From the NCBI GenBank assembly GCA_013396995.1, contig VWZP01005847.1:563497-627496 (forward strand): a stretch of DNA of 64,000 bases, written 5' to 3'. The position numbers and the translations under genes are program-made. This DNA is from Dicaeum eximium (Eukaryota > Chordata > Aves > Passeriformes > Dicaeidae). Shown here piece by piece: positions 25,014-39,238 of this stretch. A model generated the notes under the pieces. That model did no database searches. It saw nothing but the letters and a program-made list of their open reading frames with translations, and was not told the DNA's origin. The stretch's first letter is position 1. Each line of letters begins with the position of its first letter.

Positions 25014-28000
25014 CACTCAATGCAGCAGAGCCTTGGAGAGCTCACTGGCACCAGCACAGCTGTTGGGTTCTTAGTGAAACACTTAAGTATCCCCACCCCT
25101 TGCTCTTGCTCCTGCGCCTGTGCTGCATCTCAAGAGGACAGACGTGCTACAGCATAAGGGTTTGAGGAGGCCTGGATTGGAGCTTGCTGGGAAATATGGT
25201 GCTGGAGACATTGCAGCTGGCTCTGCAGGACCCAAGCTCCCAGAGGGCACCCCTATCTGGGGACAACCTTTGCACTGCATCCCCTGGAAACCCTTCAGCC
25301 TGCCAGTGCTCACTGCTGCTGTGTGAGTTACATGCAGTGTAAATACTATTTCCACAGTGACCTTCTCACACTTACTTTCTACTGCCCCTTCTCTAGCACA
25401 GCAAGGCCTCCCAGCATGATTTTATGATACATGTTCTGTGAAGGCAGAGGAGGAAATTTGCTTTTGTACTGCTGCTACATTTTATTTACAATTCTTATGG
25501 AAAGCAAGAGATAAACCACTCAGGTCTATTATCTACAGTTACTTTTCTTTTTCCTCTAGTGCAGAATGCTAACCCAAAGGGTCAGATAACTTTGAGAGGC
25601 TAAGTAAAGCAAGCAAGGGACGCATGTGCTAGGAATACCATGGTCAAAGGGAAATAAATGCACACTAAGATAATTTCCTTAATGAGGATTTACTAAGAAA
25701 ACAAATAGAAAGAGCTGCTTCAAGCGAAACCAACCTCCCAGCCCACCAGTTTTCACTCTGCATGAGAGTTAAAGGCTTATGTCAAAGACAATAACTATTT
25801 GTGTGGATAACTACTCACAATCTGACAAGGAATGAAGAACAATATGAGAAAAAATAGAAAGAGGAGTTAAAGGTGTGACAGGTGTGTGAACAGCCTAGAA
25901 ACACAATGTGTGACTAATTTCAGCCATGCTAAGGAGCAGAAAACTCTTAGCCAACAGGCAGAGAATGAAGTCAAGCAATTAGAAACCTGAGATTCCATAC
26001 CAAGAAAATTAGATCCTATTGGTTTAATTATCAGTCAGTGCCATTAAGACAATATAGTGCTGCATAATGAAAGCTCCAGTTACTGAGTAATAGAGGTAAT
26101 TGTTTTCACAGTGGAAGGTTTTCACTTTCAGACAAGTGTTGCAGGATATGACTGGTTTACAGGCTTTGACCTTCAGCACTTGTGTAATGCGTGGGACACG
26201 TGGTTTTTACCTTGTCTCCTGAGATTTGATTGTTATATCCTAGACATCCTTTTCATAAAGTTGGTGAAAATGAGCAAAACCACCCACTAGAAATACAATG
26301 TGCAATTCTCATGCAACATGCCCTCTCTTACTGTAATTAGAGCAGTTTACCAAATAATTTTTGATTTAAGACCTTTGATTTGATAACACAGGGGCAGCTT
26401 CCAGCTTGGTTTTTACACTTCTACTGGGGAATAAGGGGAAATAATACTATTCCAGAAAATCTAATTCACAGATGGCTACTCTAGAGGGGGGAGCACACAC
26501 AGAGCAGCAGCTTAGGTGTGACTCTCCAGCACATAAGCTCATCTGTGGTAACTGGCTTCATACATGCTGCTACCCTGTGGCAAATGTGTAATGCCACTCC
26601 ATCAAATAGTGCACAGTTTCCCTCTATTACTATGTTACTCAAATATTTAAATATTGAATGTTTGTTTTCCCAAGTGTCTTTTCTCTTTCAGTAGCTACTG
26701 TATTCTACTCCATTGTCAATGTCATGACATTTCCCCATGAAGAAATTCTTACACAGTATCTAGAATCCATTGAGTGGTATTGGAAAAGATCTAGAGTACA
26801 AGCTAAAAGAATAGTATAATATTTTGGATCTGCTGTGAAATATTGAAATACTTCTTTAAAAATTGCAAGACCATTTACTTCCAGTTACTGCCTTTCTCAT
26901 AGCAACTGAGAAAGAATAGGAATGAATTGAATGACCAAAATCTTATCTAAGAACATTAAATACCTTGTGTATTTTTTACTCTTAAATTTTGGTTGTAAAC
27001 AAACCAAGAGCTAGATCTTGTAGTATCTAGCAGGTGATTTGACTAAATCTTTTGAATAAATCCTTAACACATCTTACAGATAGTTACCACTTCTGTATTA
27101 CTCTATACTTAGGACACAGTGTTGGTAAATAAATCTTGATCTCTTTGCCACAGGGACATTTTTGTTCTATGAATTGTTTCAATATGCAAATAATTGCTCT
27201 TTTTCCTAAAATATCTACAGCTATTTTCAGTGAACAGACTGCTTAATTGTTCAAGCTGCTTTGGAGGAACTCCTTAATATTGAGCATATTTTAAGACTTT
27301 TTGGAGATACACAATTCCATCTTCAGGGAAGGAGTGACTGGTCATCTTGCACAATGTCAACATATATCTCTCATACTTCAGTCAGCCTTTTCAAAAAGTC
27401 TTTTAGAAGGTTATCCTCTACTTTTCCAACAAATCTGTGCTATTGCCACTTTGCTATGAGGAGTACCATAATGATCACTACTTTGTCTCATTTCATTGTT
27501 GTATCAACCCTCAAGTTAAGTATCTCAGTTCACATCTGATAATGACTTAACAGTATGACCTTTTTCTTTCCAATATGAAGAATATTGCAGTAACTAAGCT
27601 CCAAATTTTGGCACTTAATTTAAACAGCTACAGTGAACTTGGATGACTTTGAGCTCATTTCCAGCTAAGCTGCATGCATTTTAAATTAATGATACTGAAA
27701 GAATTAAAATTCTTGCATAAAATTCAAAAGAGTGAAAAAAGTTAGCAAATCTACCATCAGAAGACTTTGTCATTCATCACTGAGACAGGGGCATCTAACT
27801 GTTCATGGAGCATAAATGCTCTATGGTAATATGTACAAAATAAAAACTTCAGAAATCTGTTCTATATCTCAAAGACCTGATTCTACACATAGCTGATTCA
27901 TCTTGACAGAAGTTACCCAGGGGCTGAAAACTTCAAATAAGATAGATTAGTCACAACAATGTCTCTTCTGATAAACTGTGGTATTATTTTTCTTCTAATT

Positions 28001-28934
28001 ACCTGTCTGTGGCAGGTTTTGCATGGTTTTTTTATACTGGTATGTGTACTACTTACATATCCTTCTGTATTAGCCATTGCTATATTGTACATGTTAACAT
28101 TTTTCTTACATTTGTTTTACATCTGATGTTTTTAGGCATTTTAATTGGAATTCTGAAGTTAAGTGACAGTTAATTAAATGTCTACCTCCATCTCTCTGTG
28201 AAGCAAAAAGCTTCCATTGAAATACTGCTTAATCTAGAGCAAAGTCCATATGCGTTTTCTTTCTCCTGTTTTCTTTTTTTTTTTTTTCCATGTAGAATCA
28301 TAATTCTGTCATTATCTGGATGTTTTCTTTTTGTCCTTGTTATCAAATACAAAACGATGGAGCAATAATGATTCATGGAGGGGTAGTAGCAATGAATGGA
28401 AATTGCATATTTCAGCACTCTACTATTATTATACCATAGCCGCGAATATGTATTTCGCTGACATTCACAAAGGAAGATGGTAAATGCTCTGGAAATAGCC
28501 GAGGATATTGACTGCAGTCATTTGAGCATTAAGAGAAATTCTGAAGAGGTTTTGGAGTGTCACAGGAGAATATTGGTTTTGAGTAGCTGCTCTGGAAAGG
28601 TTGTAGGATTAATTTAATAGATGTCTGTATGGTTATTTCAAAATCAGATTGGTCTTTACAGGCTTTTACCTGGTCATTTTATCCGCTGAAGAATGCTTCT
28701 TCTACTGTGTGCCTATTTGAACTGTGGTTAACCTGTTTTCTACAGCAGCTTCACAGGTGTCTTAAACCTAAGTGAAATAAACTTCTTTAGTTACTTCATA
28801 CCTGTCTGTTTCTATTCTCTGCTCAAATACTTTACCAAATTTTTGAGATATGATGCTTTATATTATACCAGACAAACAAGTCTCTCTCAGCATTCATTTG
28901 TGGAAAGAAAACTAACTCCACGACTCCACAACTT

Positions 28935-29280
28935 GTGAAAGTTGGGAAGTAGGTATGTATCTTTATTCAGTGCTGGGTGCATGTGGATTATTCCCCCAAA
29001 AGACATGCATACCGCCGAAAATTCCTGAGTCTCTTTTATCCCCCTTACTTGTGCATATGCATAAAGTTTCACAATGGGTTTATGCATATTCATTTCCCAG
29101 TCCCATCTCGTATTAAAGCTAATTTATCCATTCTTATGAGCTCTGAGCAGTTCTCTGGTAACATCCTTGTCTGCCAACTTAGCTCCAGTTTTCTTGTCCG
29201 CTTCAGTCTGGAGGCCAATGGGCCCCTTCTTATCTCTTTACCTTGGAAGCTTGCATTCCTTTCTTAAGCAGCCTTAAATC
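28935..29280 (-). mobile_element. LTR-like block on the - strand (probable endogenous retrovirus LTR)
   Basis: The + strand shows CTTTATTCAGTGCTGGGTGC at 28961. This is the complement of a region with an AATAAA polyadenylation signal, as in the R region of an LTR. The following 300 bp resemble antisense LTR sequences of songbirds, including the GAGCTCTGAGCAGTTCTCTGG stretch near 29138. Edges and target duplications were not found. The 96-codon + strand ORF across it (28977-29267) is an antisense shadow. The family assignment is from memory only. Confidence 0.4.
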
Positions 29281-32200
29281 TTCTATGTCTTTTTTACAGG
29301 CTTTTGTGCACAGCAAGTTAGCAGACTATACAAGTTTTAAACAGCACACTTCAACTAAATCCAAAATTGGTTTCTACCCCAAGTCAAATTTCTAACCCTG
29401 TCTCAGCATGTCTTGCTCCAGATGTTTTCTGATTTCATTCATTCCTTAGAAATGCTATGAAATCCATAACACACATGCTTTCATGGACTTGTGGACTCTC
29501 AATATTTTCAAGAGCTGTGACCTCTTTTTATTTTTCTTTTTTTTTTCCTCCCTTTCTTCTAAACACATGCTTGGTTCCATCAGTCCTTAAGTAGTCTTTC
29601 ATTTCAGTTAAATGGTAGAATCATAAATAGATTTGACCTACTATGCCGACAACAGCTTTTAGAGTGTTCAAATTGTTAGAGCTTCTGCAGTGAACATTTT
29701 TGACCAAAGTATAGAGATAGTGTTAGTTATATATGCAATTCATTTTCCACAGACAGATGCACAACTGCACCTGTGTCCACAGTGTCCTCAGGCACAAGGG
29801 AGAAGGTGCAACTCAAGAACTGAGTTGTCACTGGAGAATTTCAGTGCAGTTCAGAGTAAATATGTGTTTTGTAACAAAACCAGACACTGTACCAAAGAAT
29901 TACTTTCCCCAGATGTTGTGCAGTACTTTATTAAATCAGCCACATTGCTGAGTTCTTCCTGCAAAGACCACAGTGTTAATCCTTCCTGCATAACTTCATT
30001 AGAAGCATTCTTAGAAATCTTCTCTGTCAGGAAGCCAATGAAAATGAAATTTTATTTTTGTACTGTTTTCCACTTGAGGATTCAGCCTGTGTTATTTAAA
30101 ACAACTGGGCTCTATTGAACTTAGGGTTTGGTTTGTTCGTGGCTTAAGTCATCACATTTACAGATGAAACCTTATTTTTCATCTGGTAAGAACCTTGGTG
30201 GTGCTTTTGTCTACTTCTTATGACCATAAAGAACTGTGTCATATTCATTCTTCTGGAAAGTGTGAAGTCATGACTTAGAAAAAGAGGCAAAACAAGATTA
30301 AAAACTCTTTCAGGACTTCATTTCTCTGATTATTAGAAAATACCTGAATTCAGCCTACCTCAATTTCATGTCTATTTGTTTCAATGCCAGTATTATCCTT
30401 TGCCTTTCTTTATGGCTGAAGACAAGTAATCAGTGCTATTTTGCCCTCTGCATGTTCTATTTTTTGGCAGGCTGAACTTGGGAACTTCATCCTGCCATTG
30501 GTTGTATTCACATTTGGGTATTTGGCACGTATCTTTCAGATGCATAGTGCTGCTGAGCCATACTGTGGAAATGTGAACTGTAGAACTGTGTCAGGGCAGG
30601 ATTTCCATTAATGAAATCATCTACTTGGCAGTGGTCTTTGGTCTGCAGACAATATGATGTGGACTGACAGATATTTACAATGCTCAAGCCTGGTCCATTC
30701 TAGAGCTGAATGGTTGATATCCATATGTACAGGATTTGGGTTTGATTTCCACTGACGCCATGAGTCACCCCTGTGACCCAAAAACATAAATCAAAATTAT
30801 GAGACTCTTCCAAGTTTCCATGAGTCCAAAGTTTCCATGAGCATTGTGTCACATCCCACTGTTGCAGCCCGCCAGGATGTGATTTTATAACCCAGCATAG
30901 AAGGGATGTATGGCATGTGGGAATGGCAGCCAGTGGACGATGCTGACGATGTGAGCCTGTTTGGAGCACCACTGAAGGTGTGTGCTGGGGTTGGAGGGAG
31001 CCAGACTTGGTGCAGGCACATCCATCCAAAGATAAGATGAGGGAGCAGGAGCTACATACAGTGTTTCACTCCATAAGTGCCCACAGGACAGCTGCTTTGC
31101 AGTAGCCTCAGGATGTGGTTTGACGTGTGACAGACCCAAGCAGCAATTGCTCAGGATGAGGCAGGGCACATGAATGTGCTAGTGTCACCAAGAGTGGCAC
31201 AGAATGCTGAAATTATACCAGCTTTAAGCCTTTGGGACAACTTTATGCTGGAGGTAGAAGAGCAGGCCTGCTCTGGTGCAAGTTGGGGTGCAGACAGACA
31301 ATGCCAGTTGAAGTATTCAACCTTTCATTACAAAATGAAGCCCTCAAAAAATGGGTGATTCTAAAGGGCAGAGTCAGCTTATACCAAATCGGTACTTTGT
31401 GTCATACGGTTGTGGTGCTTTTAACACAGTAGTCAGAGCCTTACAGAGTTAATTTCTCATCAAATCATGTCCTGCATGACATTTTATTTATTCCCAGTGT
31501 TTTTTACATATCTTACTCTACAGAAATTAGAACCTCAACCTATGAATCATGAATGCTTCCTTTACAGAAGAAAAATAAAAATGTTTTATTTGCTGAAAAA
31601 TACGATTTAACCAATTCAGAAGCAATGGAACGTGGCTCTGCACCACCACTCCTACAACACTTTCCAGGCAAAACCCTAATGCAAGGTGCTTTTTGAACTT
31701 TGATCTTAATTTCTTTGTAGTGTCTATGTACAGCCTAAACAAATACAGATTACTTTATCTGTTTTAATATATTTTTTGTTTTAATAATTAGTAAAAATAA
31801 GATGCTGCACTGGCTTTAGAGAATTCTCTGTGGCTGTAAAATTGGAGAAAATTTGTATGAACCTAAAAGAGATATCTGTTTGAAGGTCAAGCTCATTGCC
31901 AGGCAACTCCAGAACTGAGTTGCCTGTTCCTATTATTTCTTATAGATGCTTAGCTGATGTGTTCTTAAAGAGCTCCAAGGAGACAAACTCCCAGTTATTC
32001 CAGTGCTTGTAGTTATTCCAGTCTGCTAGCAGTTGTTTTTCCTCTATTACAGTTATTTCTGACTTGAGCACATGAATCCAATTAACAGCATTTAGTTGGT
32101 AGTTTTACAAGCTTCTTAGGAAAGTAACTGGAAAGGGTTTTAGTGCCAGGGTACCGGAGATCTGCCTGACAGTCAGTTTTGGAAGCAGATATTTCTTTGA

Positions 32201-35200
32201 GGTTCTCCTGTTGCATTTGTCTTCATTTAGGAAGCCCATTTCCGAGCGATTGCAGAATTAATGGGTCTGGAAACGGTTGTGCTTTTTTCTCATGACTGCA
32301 TCTCATAGTATTAATCTCTGGTTTGTTTATGTGGCAGGAAATTTAATAAGCTGTTTTGTAAACACCATGTTGATCATGGTGTTTCCCAGCATCTTTTATG
32401 TTTTGTGGGGACTTAAATTGTAGAATCTCAGAACCATAAATTTAACTCTGTTTCTAGCAAAGAAATGATAAATTCCTCTTTTGCTTCAAGCACTAACATT
32501 TAGGCCACGGTTGAAAATTTTTAATTTTTGTCCTTCCATATCTCAAAGAATCTGACTATATCCAGCTATCTGAACATCAGCTTACATGCCTGACTTTGGG
32601 CAGTGCAATTTAAAAATTAGGAACATAATTTTCTTCTCCAAAATATTACAGAAATGTACTGGCAGAACTTACAAACTAGGATCAGGATTTGTTTCTTGTT
32701 ATGAAAAATATGGGGCCATAATGTAACAACACAAAATTTCTACCCAAACCGTGGTAGGATTTGCAGACACATTACTGAGGATAACAGCATGTTTATTACG
32801 TCTAGCAGTAAATATCCTTATGTATGGTTTTAGAGGTGCCTTTGACTTCAGTGAAGGGAGTGGATAGACTTCCAAGGTTGCTTTTCTTTTTTTAATTGAA
32901 GAGTAGACAAAGAGGTAGTCACTGTGAAGTAAATGGCATGCAGAAAATCAACCCTGAATTTATGCATAACACTTGTTTGCACCTTCATATCTAAAAGCTC
33001 TGATTTTATTTCACCAAATGAAAATTATTTTCATATGGAAAATGAGGTCTCTAGCTCATCCTTTGATAAAAAAATGGCTTGGAATAGGTCTGATGTGTAT
33101 TTCTTATGAAACTGCTTCACTGAGCAATGCCAAAACTTTTATTTTCATACACAGCCCTTTTTTTTCAAACCACGTGTTCATGCGTCTCAGTACAAAATGC
33201 CGCATTTCCCACGTTACCAAAACGCTTTGAAGAAAAAATATGTTAAATATCATTGGTCTGTAGAAATTAATGCAGCTTTGAGTCAAAGCAAAGAGTTGAC
33301 ACACACCTACTCAAAGAATAAACATCTTTGCAGGTAAACTTGATGCTGAGAAAAAAAAGGAAAAGGCCTATCTGAGGAAAAAAGCCCACATTGATTTGAC
33401 AGTGAGAAATACCAAAAATTTCTGTTATGGGTGTGTGGGATTATTTTCAGTTGTTCATATAGATCAGAAGGGAGTTCTGCAGAAGTAGATAATACTGAAA
33501 ACAAGGTTTAAACACAGTGTATTAAAACTTTGCAAATTCTCTCTCCCAAGAAATACCTGGCAGTTTATACAGCTTTTCTTGCCAAAGGTTTTGATTTTCA
33601 TCTCCTAATAAACCTGCCAGCTGCTTTAGTCTATTAGTGCTAGTCTTCCAAGAATTCTTTTGATAATCAGTAGATCTCTGGTCATGCAAATACTTTAAGA
33701 CAGTCCAGAATAAAAGAAGTCAGATGTTACAAGAATTGGTTTTCTTTTAAATTTAGTATTTTGTTTTCTAAAGGAAAGGAAAAAAAAGATGATGGCTTTT
33801 TGCTGACATCCCCATGTATGGGGTTTTTTTATAAAAAAAAAAAAAAATCAGGTTCTTTCTCTTTTGACACCCAGCTCTTTTAAAATCAGAAATCTTTAAG
33901 ATAGTTTAATCTTAGTCACTGATTGTGTTGCTGCTTGAGGAGAGTCTCAGAGTCCCTAACTTAATACAGCCATCTCTGAATCAGGACAATATGCTTATCT
34001 CATAAAGGTGCTGTGGGATTCAGCGTGCTATCGGCTTACTAAACCCCTTGTCTGTGTCTCCACACTGTCTCTAACTGCTTGTATTAGGATAGTGGGCAAA
34101 CCACTCCCTCACATCAACCAAGTACATGAATTATTTTCCTTCTAGTGGCATGTAAAAGGCACCAGGGAGTACTTAGTAATAGATAAACAAGTCATTGAAT
34201 GAGTATCACTTGGATTTTCTTGAAACAGTCAATCATAGAGCTCCTTCCTTCCATTTAGGAAGGGAAGTTATTCTCTCTTCAGTTGGATTAGTCTGTTAAG
34301 ATGCATTCAACACTGTATGTTTGCTGCTGTTACTCAGATGTGTGGAGACTAATGAGATTTCTAACATGTATTGGTTGTTATAATGTCTACTTAACCAGCT
34401 TTACTGTCTGTTATTTTTTCTTAGAGAAATGCATTGATCTAGGTGCTGTTACTGTCTTCTGTTCATTGATACTCAGCAGCTCTTGTTAGTTGGGATTTTC
34501 TACTGTTGCCCTTTGCTGAAACTTTTATGCAAGAATAAATTCTTGTTCAGATATACACTATAGCTGAAGCAAATCAAATTAGGATTCTTTGGGGGGGATT
34601 TTTAAAAGCATCTTATCTAAGATGACAGCAGTTTTACCACCGATTGTGGTAAAATCTCATGCAATTGCTTTTGAAAATGTTATCCATTCAAGAGAAAGGG
34701 GCTGACCTCTTCATTTTTAAGAGTGCAAGTACATCCTCAGAGAAGCACCTACAATTCACAGGTGATGCCCAGAGGAACCAAATTAAACTGAAATAGAGCT
34801 TTAAGATCAAGCAGCTTTGCTGTTTCATGATTGTACTTAAAATTAATTAGATTGCTCTGTCTGCCACTATTGGGAAAGCTAATGCAACAAGTGAATAGTT
34901 TTGATTAACAGTGCATAAAATCCAGTGCTGAATTTACATGCTTTATGTCAAAGATTTGCATACTTTGTTTTCTCTCTAACAAAGTAATCCATCACTACGT
35001 TGTTTTTAATAGTCATTCCCAGCATTTGGCTGAATGACAATCCAAATACATAATATCTGTACTAAGAATTTTGCCTTAAACTTTTCTCTTTAATATGATA
35101 ACCCTTAAATTGTTCATTAAATTTGAAATATAACAATTCTTGGGAATTTCTAAATTTTGATTTCTGGGCTGCCACTTTTACTGTATAAATATGCCTACAT

Positions 35201-37117
35201 ATGTAATGCATTTTAAAAGAAGAAGTAACAGTCCTATAAAAAGATGGTTCCTTTTCAAAAGAATAAGTTATTAAATTATAGAGATTGAACTCCATTGAAC
35301 TTTTTTAACGTTATACAGTTTTATCATAACATTTACTGTAACAGGCATTGACTCCACTATGACTGTACTTTAAATCAGAGGCGTCTCATTGGAAAGACTG
35401 AGGTGGTGTCTGGCCCATCTTCACAGCGTTTGTCACTCTTAAAGCCAAGGCCTAGGGATTTCTGTGTTCTTGGTTTCTAGATCTGAAGAATATTTTTACA
35501 GTTTGATAAGGGAAAACAAGGCTGTGGCAGTGTCCTACTTCTAGGCTTCAGCTCTGCCCATTCTGTTGAAGATGAGACCCCAGAGATCTGAGAAAAGTTG
35601 TGTCCTTAAAAATACTCTCTAGAGCCAAGGAGAGGTGGGAGGCTTGACTGTGCTGCAGAGCTTCCAGCTAGCCATGTGTGCTGCAGCTCAGCATTTACTT
35701 AATTCTCATCAGCTGCCACTAAATTTGTAAAGTTGCCTCCCCACACTCACAAAAGTGATTCTAAGACAGACAGTATATTAGCACTACAGCTGTGTAATTG
35801 CCAAAAGGAAAAAGCAGACAGTATTTTTGCACATACAGTCAGATTATGAGCTCTGTTGACATTTTGGATCCGTATTTTTTAAATTATTTGTGAATCTATA
35901 GCTATTGTAAGCAAAAAATTATTAAAGAAAAGCAGATATAAGTGTTATTCTGGCTAAACGTCCATAAACAAAGCACAGATAAAGTCATTCTGAAGAATTT
36001 TCATCTTTCTTTACAACTTGGACTGGTTCAAAACTGAAAAGCATATTTCTCTCTTCAAAGCATAAAATATTACATCAGGTAGCTTAAGTACTACCCCATG
36101 TAAGACATTAATGGTATAACTAAGCATGTACTTCTTTACCCAGAGCACGCTCCTATTTAACCCTGTGCAGTCAATACATGTGGCCAGCATTGCTACAGTC
36201 ATATTGATAAGCTGACTCTTCTGAATATTGGACACATTTCTAAACTACTTGCTAACAGTGCAGACAAGTCCATTTTTTTTCCAGAAGCTGACTGATTTTC
36301 TGTCTTTTCATTACTAAGCCTGTAGATCAGATTGCATTGATCCTAGAACTTACATTTGCAATGTTTCTTTATCTCCATTTTGGTGCTTTTATCTGTACAG
36401 TCTCTGTTTATAGTCTTTTCTCATACAAAAAGCTTCATCTTCTCATAAGCAAATATATTTTCAAAATGAAGAATCAGTGACACATCACTACTGTATATTT
36501 TAAGTCACTGTGCATAGCAAGGATTAAAAGACTGTTCAGACTGGCAGTGTGGGTTTTTTCTGCTGTTGTAAATCAGTTTTTCAGCAGCTTCGTAACAGAA
36601 AAATGGCACTGGGGCTTGAGGTTTCAACAAAGGAGCAGAGCACTGGCATGTTTTGGGTTTTTTTCCCTTTTCCTCTTAATTTCTGCTGGCTCACAGACTG
36701 GCTGGTGAGAGTTGGTTTGGGAAAGTAAAATAGGTTGCTCACTCAGTGGTAAGCAACCCCATGAAGCTATTCAGGATTTGATCTTTTTAGTTGATTTCAG
36801 TCTTGCCTGCCAACTGCTTCCCAGAGGTGTTAACAACTTTGTCCTTGCATTTCTGGACAATTTTTAGTGCTTTCTAGTTTCACTGAAGCAATAGTGTAAA
36901 ACACTTGGAAAACCCTGACCGCATGCAGTGTTTTACATATACCTTAATACTGAAAGATAAATTAAAAGCTGACTGCTCAATTGAAATACCCATGCCCTGA
37001 AGAAACATGCAGCTTTGTGATTTTTTGAGTGAAGGTAAGCAGGGACAGAAACAGGCATGACAACATTTCCATAGCCAAGGCAGAGGTCATTGCTTTGTGG
37101 ACAGTCACTCACAGAGC

Positions 37118-37392
37118 CGTGTTAAGGACGGCTGCCTTTCAGCCCGCGGCACAGCAGAGTGAAATTAGACAGCAGCACCTGCCAGAAGGCAGCTTAGTTT
37201 TGCCGGCAAATAGGAGAATCAATCCTTCTGCCGGCGCAGCGAGAGGTTGACAAAGTCTGTGCTCTCCGGGGTGGGCGCTCCGCCGCCGGCTGATGTTCCA
37301 GATGTGCCCGAGGTGCACGACCCCCATCTAGCGGCTGCTGTAAAGAAGGGAAAGGAGCGCCTCGCTGCCTGGCGTCTGCTGCGCTTCATGCG
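37118..37392. promoter_or_regulatory. CpG-dense GC-rich island inside the large intron
   Basis: I counted about 21 CpG dinucleotides in roughly 275 bp, including CCGCCGCCGGC near 37277 and GCCGGCGCAGCG near 37231. The surrounding intron is AT-rich with very few CpGs. This is the density expected of an unmethylated CpG island or a very young GC-rich insertion. No TATA box, repeat family or protein was recognised. Overlapping ORFs on both strands (62-73 codons) use this GC-rich stretch but do not resemble known proteins. It could be an alternative promoter, an enhancer, a noncoding-RNA promoter or an unrecognised transposon fragment. Confidence 0.5.
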
Positions 37393-38070
37393 TGGCACTG
37401 GGGAGTGGTTTAAGCTTCTACTAACAACGCATGGGTTTTTACTTGCCTGAATAACTCCTGATTAAAAAGAAAACCAAGGAATTTAAAAAGCAAACTTTTG
37501 GGGTTTGTTTTACATAAAGTGGCCCCCTTAGTAGGTTTTCTTTCTCAGCAGCTTCACAGCAATCAGAAGAAAACTGAGAAAATCCTAACGTGGTAAGGCA
37601 AGGTAGTCCATAAACATAAATTACACATGCAGAAATTGCTGGTGTTAATGCATAGCTAAACTTAGTTTTCAGGTTTTGCATCTCACTTGGAATAGCTACA
37701 CATAGCACAAAGATATTAATTAATGAAAGACAACTCCTCAGTACCATACATTCTCCGCCTCAGATGATACAGGATTTTGAATCAAGAAGCAAGAATGCAT
37801 TCTTGGGTTAGGAGGAAAGGGTTCTGTTTCCTGACTCAGTGGATTTTTCATGTGATCTTTTAGCTCTGCTCCGTTAATTCTGCTATTCTAAAACTGCAGC
37901 GTTATTCAGTACACTCCTTTTCTCATGATGTCCATTTACAGAATGAACTGGTTATAGAAACAGATGATGTCACAGAGCATGGTGGTGTCAGAGGCACAGA
38001 AACAAGCAGAAAATCCTATGTATTTACAAAATGGGCATAAATAAAATACAGTATGTAAAAAAAATACAGT

Positions 38071-38100
38071 ACAATGCAGTACAGTACAGTACTGTACTGC
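38071..38100. repeat. CAGTA/TACTG short repeat containing an 18-bp perfect palindrome
   Basis: Repeats of the ACAGT unit run into their own complement. 38082-38099, CAGTACAGTACTGTACTG, is identical to its reverse complement. Related TACAGTA units start near 38047 and one further TATAGTAC copy follows at 38107, so this looks like a small expanded simple repeat with an internal inversion. Confidence 0.85.
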
Positions 38101-39238
38101 ATAAAATATAGTACATTAAAGACCAGCCCCACATAGTAATACTATTTTTCTGTTAACTTTGACTCCCTTTTTTTTAAAAAATACAAACCTTCTACATTCC
38201 TTAGTCATTTAAAGATAGGGTTTTGGCAGGATAGGTGCCTTTACTCCCATAAGAAAAATAATCACTTTTTTCCCTGGCTCTTCTAATTGTTTTTGTTTCC
38301 CTGGTAATCTATTCATCTGTAGAACATGAAAGAGCCAGGTTACCTTGCTTCCTGATTAGGCATGGATACCATTGGAATTTTATTTTATTACAATTATTTA
38401 GCTGTTAAAGCAATTATTTTCTCCACACCCCTTGAGACTAATGTTCCCATCTTCTAGATCTAAAAGGCACATGTATTGAAGAAGAAAAATAGCTCCCTGC
38501 AGTCTGGTGCTGAATCCCCATATACTAAACATACAATATGAGTAAGGATACAGTTTGTCTCTGATTGCTGTCTTTCCTTCTATATAGTATGGAGCTAGTG
38601 AAAATGTCACATAAATTGAGCACGATTCAATCTTTTCCCCAGTATTTCACAGAATACTTCATTTTCTGAACTTTTTTTATTTTCTTTTTGATATTAACCA
38701 TGTTCAACTGTAAAACATTTCCAAAGGTAGAAGTGTTTCTTGATTAGATAAGAGTAATCATTTGAGATTGATACAGGTTATGATGTTGATTTATCGAGTT
38801 TTAGTCTCTACTGAGAAGAGTTTTCCTTATTTTCTTTTTGTTTAACTATCATTGTGTTTAAAGGAATTGTTTTATCGTAACATCAAAATGGAATTTATTA
38901 GACAAGTTCAAACAAAACACAAAAACTTCAAAGCATGTTACTTTATTTTACCTCTTTTGTCATCAAGAAGTTCCTCCCAAATTAATATTGAATGCCTTCA
39001 GTGTTTAATTGTCTACTGAAATAAATAGGAAAATTATCATAAATATTTCCTAGATATTTTTATATCTCAAATTCAGCAAGTTGCCCATGTCAACATGCTT
39101 AAGCTGATGAGCAGTGTCATAACAACCATGTGTTTAACTCTCTTCATGATTCAAAGCTTTTTTATGGCTGAAAAGTCTCACTGATGCCTGCAGTTACATT
39201 GCATAAATCACGATCCTAATGTTCAGGACTTTGACAAG

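Noticed and set aside
29690..30118. 142-codon ORF on the + strand
   Set aside because: It lies in intron, its composition is not protein-like across its length, and an overlapping second frame is also open. No family resemblance.
37310..37345. CCCCCATCTAGCGGCTGC considered as a CTCF-type site
   Set aside because: The core is one base short of the usual spacing between the CCA and GGC parts, so it does not fit the motif well.
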